A DNA stretch of 5,512 nt, from the NCBI GenBank assembly GCA_030638845.1, contig DAOWDW010000021.1, positions 1 through 5,512 of the forward strand. Reading direction: 5' to 3'. Positions 4,811 to 5,512 of this stretch are shown piece after piece; within the stretch, counting starts at the first letter, position 1, and the number at the start of each line of letters is the position of its first letter. Under the pieces are notes generated by a model, which had not been told where the DNA came from, searched no databases, and saw nothing but the letters and a program-made list of their open reading frames with translations. The translations under genes were made by a program, and so were the position numbers. This stretch comes from Candidatus Peregrinibacteria bacterium (GTDB lineage: Bacteria > Patescibacteriota > Gracilibacteria > Peribacterales > Peribacteraceae).

Positions 4811-5512
4811 ATAAAACTAAAAAAAGACACCAGTCGTAGGCTATGGACAATTGTAAGCTTCTTTGTTCTTACATTTTTACTTCTTTATCAGATTGACGTG
4901 AATATTCGTCCATTCATAGTTAAGATTATGCATCCAGATATTGTTTTGGGATATACAGATTCAGAAAATAATTTATGTAGCAATTTAAGTGGGTATTGGA
5001 AATTTGACACTGGGACAGGAGATACTGTTGAAGATATGTCTGGTACTGGAGAAATTTTACAGCTTACAAATGTAGGTGAGAATAGTTGGTCTGAAGACAT
5101 ACCTAGTTCTATAAATTTTTGGAATACTCACTCATATACATTTTCATCTGAAAACTACGCAACAACTTCAAGTGGGTATATTTCTCCACTTCAAATAAAA
5201 GGGGACTTAACATTATCATTGTGGATTAATTATAAATCCTTAACTCCTACAAATACTGCAAACAGTCTAATTACATACGGTGGTGACGTTGAAACTAAAA
5301 CTGATAATATTTTGTACTCATTAAGTATTAATGGTGAAAATAAATCCTTACGCCTTAAATGGGAAAATGGATCAGATTCTAGAGACATAATTGGAGAATC
5401 TACAGATCCTGCCAATATTCAAGCAAATACATGGCATCATATTGTTGCTATAAGGAATGATGAACAGAAAGAGATTCGTTTTATTGTTGACGGAATAAAT
5501 GTTGGTTTTCCA
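4811..5512 (+). CDS. Membrane-anchored or secreted LamG/concanavalin-like protein, 5' part
   Basis: The frame is open to the window end (234 codons from 4811) and the gene continues beyond. Counting from 4811, residues 2-10 are basic (KLKKDTSRR), residues about 11-28 are hydrophobic (LWTIVSFFVLTFLLLYQI), and no clear signal-peptidase site follows, so this may be a signal anchor. From residue 61 the pattern fits a LamG/concanavalin-like domain (LamG_3 type): GYWKFDTGTGDTVEDMSG, then GDLTLSLWINY, LITYGG, YSLSINGENKSLRLKW, then NTWHHIVAIRND and FIVDGINVG. Such domains bind sugars or proteins at the cell surface. The domain is nearly complete at the edge. The start is uncertain: the frame opens at 4754 and contains no ATG, GTG or TTG before the GTG at 4898, which lies after the hydrophobic segment. 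I chose ATA 4811 because of the promoter spacing and the export signal; automated calls may begin at 4898 or 4928. The ligand is unknown. Confidence 0.78.
   Translation, partial: MKLKKDTSRRLWTIVSFFVLTFLLLYQIDVNIRPFIVKIMHPDIVLGYTDSENNLCSNLSGYWKFDTGTGDTVEDMSGTGEILQLTNVGENSWSEDIPSSINFWNTHSYTFSSENYATTSSGYISPLQIKGDLTLSLWINYKSLTPTNTANSLITYGGDVETKTDNILYSLSINGENKSLRLKWENGSDSRDIIGESTDPANIQANTWHHIVAIRNDEQKEIRFIVDGINVGFP

Noticed and set aside
4843..4896. Short frame from the ATG at 4843 as the real start of the LamG gene
   Set aside because: It stops after 17 codons and is one frame off. The frame that continues into LamG has the basic and hydrophobic export pattern over the same bases, so a frameshift is not required, though read data should confirm it.
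4888..5415. Minus-strand open frames opposite the LamG gene (4888-5100, 5230-5415)
   Set aside because: They overlap the plus-strand frame that shows clear LamG-type motifs; no start context or domain is visible.
1..5512. Alternative code with UGA as Gly, as in Absconditabacteria and Gracilibacteria
   Set aside because: None of the complete genes has an in-frame TGA, although the Cys-rich protein is very Gly-rich and uses only GGN codons. The absence of TGA among four stops is too small a sample.

Overview
This AT-rich window (roughly one third G+C by eye) looks like a chromosomal segment of an uncultured bacterium, probably a member of the Candidate Phyla Radiation (Patescibacteria), perhaps Peregrinibacteria-like. 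That placement is an inference. It rests on the short rsmH-ftsL remnant of a division cluster, the lack of Shine-Dalgarno sequences, a large secreted protein made of DUF4215/Myxococcus-type Cys-rich repeats, and a LamG-type surface protein next to ordinary housekeeping genes. The standard bacterial code fits: the four complete stops are TAA or TAG, and no reading frame needs UGA read as an amino acid.

Layout: (1) 2-544 +, the 3' part of rsmH (16S rRNA m4C1402 methyltransferase). (2) 626-997 +, a small bitopic FtsL-like division protein. (3) 1068-3185 +, a 705-residue surface protein with a TTG start, signal peptide, about 70 cysteines in a long array of 31-residue repeats, one C-terminal membrane helix and a short cytoplasmic tail. 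(4) 3200-4633 -, pyruvate kinase, convergent with gene 3 across only 14 bases. (5) 4634-4810, a divergent AT-rich promoter region. (6) 4811-5512 +, the 5' part of a membrane-anchored or secreted LamG/concanavalin-like protein that runs off the window.

Genes 1 and 2 belong to the cell-division/wall (dcw) context, but the genes that usually follow (ftsI, murE, mraY) are absent and the Cys-rich surface gene occupies that place. Genes 3 and 6 encode extracytoplasmic proteins and probably contribute to the cell surface or to contact with other cells. Pyruvate kinase is central metabolism and seems to be there by chance.

The most interesting signal is regulatory. Upstream of ftsL, the Cys-rich gene and the LamG gene there is an extended -10 element (TGn + TATAAT-like) only 4-8 bases before the start codon, and pyk may show a similar arrangement. 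Transcription would then begin at or within a few bases of the start codon, giving leaderless mRNAs. The LamG gene has no ATG, GTG or TTG that would include its evident N-terminal hydrophobic segment. The codon at the predicted transcription start is ATA.
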